Part shown: positions 60,301 through 64,000 of the stretch, piece by piece
Layout of the letters: every line of letters begins with the position of its first letter
Numbering within the stretch: the stretch's first letter is position 1
From: Hyperoplus lanceolatus
Taxonomy: Eukaryota; Chordata; Actinopteri; Uranoscopiformes; Ammodytidae
Assembly: GCA_026929865.2 (NCBI GenBank)
Contig: CM049416.1
Span: forward strand, 17,817,001-17,881,000
Reading direction: 5' to 3'
DNA: 64,000 bases
Made by a program: the position numbers and the translations under genes
The notes under the pieces: generated by a model
Databases searched by the model: none
Seen by the model: only the letters and a program-made list of their open reading frames with translations
What the model was told of the DNA's origin: nothing

Positions 60301-63300
60301 TGATGGTTTGACAGTTTATTAAATTAAACCTTCAAAATTGAGAAGTCCTCATTTGCTATGTTTATTTGGTGTCCATGTAAGTCCATGTAATGCAAGTTTA
60401 TTTGGTGGATACAAAAGCTAGTATTCAGCTGATCAACTTAAGAGGTGCCTGCAGTCCTCTGGAAAGCAGACATTATTAAAATGCACAGCAGCCCACGTTC
60501 AACTTCCTGCACTAGGAATAAAGTAAAAACACAATATATATTTTTAAAGTTGTTTTGTTTATTTTTTTATTGTTAGCGTGGTAGCAGAATAAGCCACGGC
60601 TGCCTGCATATTGTAGTGTTATATAAATGAAGGACACAGCCACCGAGTCTCTACGGCATTCAAAGACAGAAGCTCCCAGACACCATCTGCTCAACTTGCC
60701 CGCTGCTCTTCACCCACATAGCAGCGCACCACACTGACTAACTGTCACTTTCTCATCAAACACATTGATCCTCTGTGCTGTGCGCTGCCATGAAAAGACA
60801 GCAGCATATGTTTTTCTCCTGGACTTTTTAGGTTAAGTTATTGAACCCTATCAGTCAAAAAATACAGCTCAAACCAAAATCAAATCAGTTCTATTTGTAT
60901 AGCCCAATATCACAAATACATTTGCAGTTTTTCCATGGGCTTTACAATCTGTATAGCAATACTACACCTTCTGTCCTAATACCCTTGACTCCCAAACTCC
61001 CAAGCGGTAGTGTTTTTACTACGCCAGTTGTAGTTCTTGGGTGATTGTACCCAAGACAAAGGCAGAAAGAAAAATTATATAAAAATAGTATTCTTTGCAC
61101 TGATGGTCTCATTTGCTGTTACATGTATTTTATGATCATCAGTGGAAAAATGTGACTGTTTCAAAAATATTTAAAAGTTTCTTGTATAACCTTTACCTGG
61201 GGAAAAATGGAAGATCAGTATGTGTTGACAAAGGTGGTGGCATATGAAAGCTATTTTCTTCACCTAAAATGTATTTATTTTAAACAACTTGACTACGATT
61301 TTAAATGTTTCATATTTCATCTTTCAACAATGTGTCTGTCAGGTTTGTGGGAGGGAAGTTGAACATGTGCTACAATGCTGTGGATCGTCATGTGGACAGC
61401 GGCCGCGGGGAGCAGCCTGCCATCATTTATGACAGTCCAGTGACTGGAACCAAACAGACCATCACTTTCAGGGAACTTCAGGACCAGGTGAACACAATGT
61501 ATTATTAATGGCTGACAAAACTGAACAGGGTATGGAGGATCTGGATTTGTCACTGTTGTTAAAGCCTGGACTGAAAGAAAAATGTGTAGTAAAAGAAAAA
61601 AAAAAGATTGTGTTGGTCGAATTTTAAACAGTATATTAAAATTAAATTCTCCAGCTGGGACAGACCAGGGTTTTGCACCATGGCAGACAGCTGGATTGGG
61701 CCAAATATAAGCACATAGGGAATTAATGATCTTGACTGACATTTGGGGCAGATGTTTTAGTTTTTCCAGACTCCGATGCATGGATTTGAATCAAAATGTG
61801 TTGTAATATGCAGATACTGTACTAGTCTTTGTCACCAAAGTATAAATACATTTAATTTAGTTTACAAAAACCTATTGTTTTTTTATTTGTCAAATTACCC
61901 AATTGAAAGTAATGAAGTTGAATAAATAATTATTGACAAATTATTGAAAATGATGAAAAACCCATATGCAGAGTAGTCTTTTGTCATTGTTCATTAAAAT
62001 GGATTTATGCATTTGACATTTTTAAAGAGTGCAGTGTGAACCTAATCAAAATGCAGGTTGATAATATTTAGTACTGCATCATCTCTCTCCTCTGTCTTTA
62101 CTCAGGTGTCCAGGTTAGCAGGAGTCTTAGTGAAGAACGGTGTGCAGAAAGGAGACCTGGTGGTCATCTACATGCCCATGGTGCCTCAGGCCATGTTCAC
62201 CATGCTGGCCTGTGCACGTATTGGAGCCCCACACAGCCTCATCTTCGGCGGCTTCGCTTCCAAAGAGCTTTCCGTCCGCATCAATCACGCCAAGGTCAGA
62301 AAAATGTGTGTTATTTAACATTGTGGTTGAGACTTTTATTCTTTCTCCACTACCCTGGTCACTCATTAAGGACATGCTGATTGCTATTGCTCTTTTAATT
62401 TTTGTTCTTGTACTGATATGAAACTGTGGCTGAAAATAACCATTTTCTGATCCTAATTTTCACACTGTGCTAGTAGTAATGTGCCACATTCCTCCTCCAA
62501 TATATGTGAAGCACTTTTAAAAAAGCCAGAGGGGCCTGGGGCTTCTTTGTTTTATTTTTGTTCGACTCAAAATGAATCATTCACAGAGGAAAGCACTTGG
62601 CTTGCACTTGGCTCTTTTCGCAGCCTTATATGCACTACACTCAAGAAATTATTCCAGCCATAATTGCACTGAGATTTCGGAAGAGCAGAATTAATGGACC
62701 AACTTGACATTTTGACAGGAAATTTATAGATAGTGATTGTCAATGAGTGATGTGTTTGTAGAAACATAAATCTGAAAAAGTGCTGTATTATAAAGTATTA
62801 CTACCGGCTACTTAATCAAAATGTTTGAACACGAGGTGAGGTGCACTTAAAGCAACAGTTAGTGTTTGTATTGTTGTGGTTGGTAGTAATGTTGCCTCAG
62901 TTACTTTCACATGAATAGGTAAAAAGTGTTGTCCTCATTTTGGCTTATGTGCAACCAAATTCAAACATAAGACACCCACTATGTATGAAAACACGCAAGG
63001 CTGTTAAGTTTGTCCATTCTGTGCTACTGTAGAAACATGGCGGTGCAACATGGCTGCGCGTCCCACTCTCATGTAGATATAAACAGTCATTCTGAGATAA
63101 TAGAAATAACAGCAAGTTTCATTTTCAGGTGAAAATACACTTATCTAACCATTTATGAATATTAAATTTCACTTCTACCACGTACAGTATGTTCTGGAAA
63201 ATTCCAACCATCTTTACATACTGCACCCTTTAAAATGCAGCAAAACACCTCGTCAATTTAGTTTTATGGCAGCACTAGCTTCTATCTCAAATACAGCTAT

Positions 63301-63508
63301 GTAAAATAAAAACATGTCACTGTGGTCTAAGTTCTTGACATTTTAACACTCATCTGATCCATGTGCTCCTCAGCCCAAGCTGATGGTGACGGCTTCCTTT
63401 GGCATCGAGCCGGGCAGGAGGGTGGAGTACATCCCTCTGGTGGAGAAGGCCCTGGAGCTCAGCTCTCACCGGCCCTCCAAAGTCCTCATCTACAACAGGC
63501 CTAACATG
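57021..63508 (+). CDS. acss3: Acyl-CoA synthetase short-chain family member 3 (ACSS3), first four coding exons, 3' end outside the window
   Basis: ACSS3 is a mitochondrial matrix enzyme of the AMP-forming acetyl-CoA synthetase family. It activates short-chain acids, with a known preference for propionate, using ATP and CoA. Exons: 57021-57397, 61343-61487, 62106-62294, 63374-63508, giving 282 codons of a protein usually near 680. All introns are GT-AG and the frame stays open. Residues 1-75 are basic, poor in acids and contain a run of five Gln, fitting a mitochondrial presequence. [19 protein letters not shown] (98-116) is the N-terminal ACS domain; [52 protein letters not shown] and [14 protein letters not shown] are family blocks of the AMP-binding domain. 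The ATP-binding loop and the acetyltransfer Lys lie beyond the window. An in-frame TAA at 56985-56987 limits the start. ATG 57021 has a weak context and ATG 57048 a better one, so either may be used. Confidence 0.95.
57947..59825 (-). pseudogene. Broken Tc1-like transposase
   Basis: The start is [20 protein letters not shown] at 59825 downward. The helix-turn-helix part and the catalytic part ([45 protein letters not shown]) are in three different - strand frames, so at least two frameshifts are present, near 59690 and near 59400. A hAT-like insertion then cuts the gene after NPIEHM. The C-terminal part resumes beyond it and ends [14 protein letters not shown] at 57949-57947. The element cannot encode an active enzyme. 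Confidence 0.93.
58139..59011 (+). mobile_element. hAT-like non-autonomous element inserted in the Tc1 transposase
   Basis: CTCTATGG is exactly repeated at 58131-58138 and 59012-59019, an 8-bp duplication as made by hAT transposases. The ends CAGGGGTGTCAAACTCA and TGAGTTTGACACATGTG match at 14 of 17 inverted positions. The element is 873 bp and shows no transposase. An inner segment 'gtttgacaccactg' near 58660 repeats the end sequence, hinting at a composite or internally rearranged copy. Confidence 0.85.
60880..60975 (+). repeat. LINE-type 3' fragment in acss3 intron 1
   Basis: The sequence 'tttgtatagcccaatatcac' followed by 'gggctttacaatctgta' is a widespread fish retroelement segment. Confidence 0.5.
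61343..61487 (+). CDS. acss3: acss3 exon 2
   Basis: The acceptor gtctgtcag ends at 61342. The exon completes Trp, then [20 protein letters not shown] and on to FRELQDQ. The donor is gtgaac at 61488. Confidence 0.95.
62106..62294 (+). CDS. acss3: acss3 exon 3
   Basis: The acceptor ttactcag ends at 62105. The exon encodes [20 protein letters not shown] and on to [11 protein letters not shown]. The donor is gtcag at 62295. Phase 0 at both ends. Confidence 0.95.
62995..63235 (+). repeat. Family A element remnant in acss3 intron 3
   Basis: It shares 'gttaagtttgtcc', 'ctgtgctactgt', 'acatggc' and 'tgtagatataaa' in order with the element at 512-950 and ends TACATACTGCACCCTTTAA. Its left end is not clear. 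Confidence 0.65.
63374..63508 (+). CDS. acss3: acss3 exon 4
   Basis: The acceptor gctcctcag ends at 63373. The exon encodes [20 protein letters not shown] and on to VLIYNRPNM. The donor is gtgaga at 63509. No further acss3 exon is recognisable before 64000. Confidence 0.95.
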
Positions 63509-64000
63509 GTGAGAAGAAGCTCAAAGCATCCTACAGATTAAATTGACAGTTGGTGTTGACTCTAAAGCTGCTTGTTATGTGACAGAATGTGAATGCATTA
63601 AAAAAAACTGCAGTATATTGTTTTGTGTCACAATATATGTATTGACTTTTTCCTTAAAGGTGCTACGAGGAACTTTTAAATATTTCTGAAACATTTCACA
63701 TATGTCGACCTTTTTTTTCAAAATTTTGTTTAGTGAGAATGGTAAGACCTTGCTACAAGCTGTACAACTCCTGCCACTGAAGATAAGATTATGTGAAGGT
63801 GGTTCAGGTAGGTGGCGGGCGCGGTTGTAAAAATGTGTGCAGTGTGGTGTGTTTGCAGTTTGGGAGATTTTGAGAGAGGTTGCAGGCAGCTCTTGATAAG
63901 CAGGCCCTGGCACAGCTCCAGTTTTGGGAGCAGCCTGAGCCGTGTTGACTGATTTATAATGTGTTGACGTCGGCGAGATGACATTTGCTTCACCTTCACA

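Overview
This is vertebrate nuclear DNA, almost certainly from a teleost fish. The genes have introns with GT-AG borders. The non-coding sequence is AT-rich and full of (CA)n/(TG)n microsatellites. It also carries a Tc1-like transposon, a second TA-flanked IS630/Tc1-class relic, a hAT-like insertion, a tRNA-derived SINE family and many short inverted-repeat elements with TTAA ends, a mixture typical of fish. I cannot name the species.

Four genes are present, in the order and orientation known from the vertebrate MRF locus (human chromosome 12: MYF6, MYF5, LIN7A, ACSS3). Left to right: (1) myf6/mrf4, + strand, last two coding exons only (367-1129); its first exon lies left of the window. (2) myf5, + strand, complete in three exons (5865-8585, 244 aa), with TATA and CCAAT motifs and a poly(A) signal. 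(3) lin7a, - strand, complete in five coding exons (51023 down to 18109, 215 aa as read), plus a probable 3' UTR exon at 15063 down to about 12860. (4) acss3, + strand, first four coding exons (57021-63508, 282 codons); the rest of the AMP-binding domain lies right of the window.

Functionally, myf6 and myf5 are myogenic bHLH transcription factors sharing a regulatory neighbourhood. lin7a is an L27-PDZ scaffold for synaptic and epithelial polarity complexes. acss3 is a mitochondrial short-chain (propionate-preferring) acyl-CoA synthetase. The genes do not form an operon or a pathway. Their linkage is old synteny, often explained by myf5/myf6 enhancers spread through the neighbours.

Between the genes: 1.4-5.6 kb (myf6 to myf5) holds microsatellites and the myf5 promoter; 8.9-12.9 kb is the convergent myf5/lin7a gap, with two related inverted-repeat elements; the lin7a introns (about 17, 8.8, 5.6 and 1 kb) are repeat-rich; 51.3-57.0 kb is the divergent lin7a/acss3 gap; acss3 intron 1 contains a dead Tc1 element with a hAT element inserted in it.

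I found no new multi-gene system. The most interesting items are two oddities in lin7a (a splice acceptor that must sit 7 nt downstream of the apparent one to keep frame, and a stop codon that directly abuts a strong splice donor), the nested transposon, a tandem duplication in myf5 intron 1, and the crowd of unrelated short elements that share TTAA ends.
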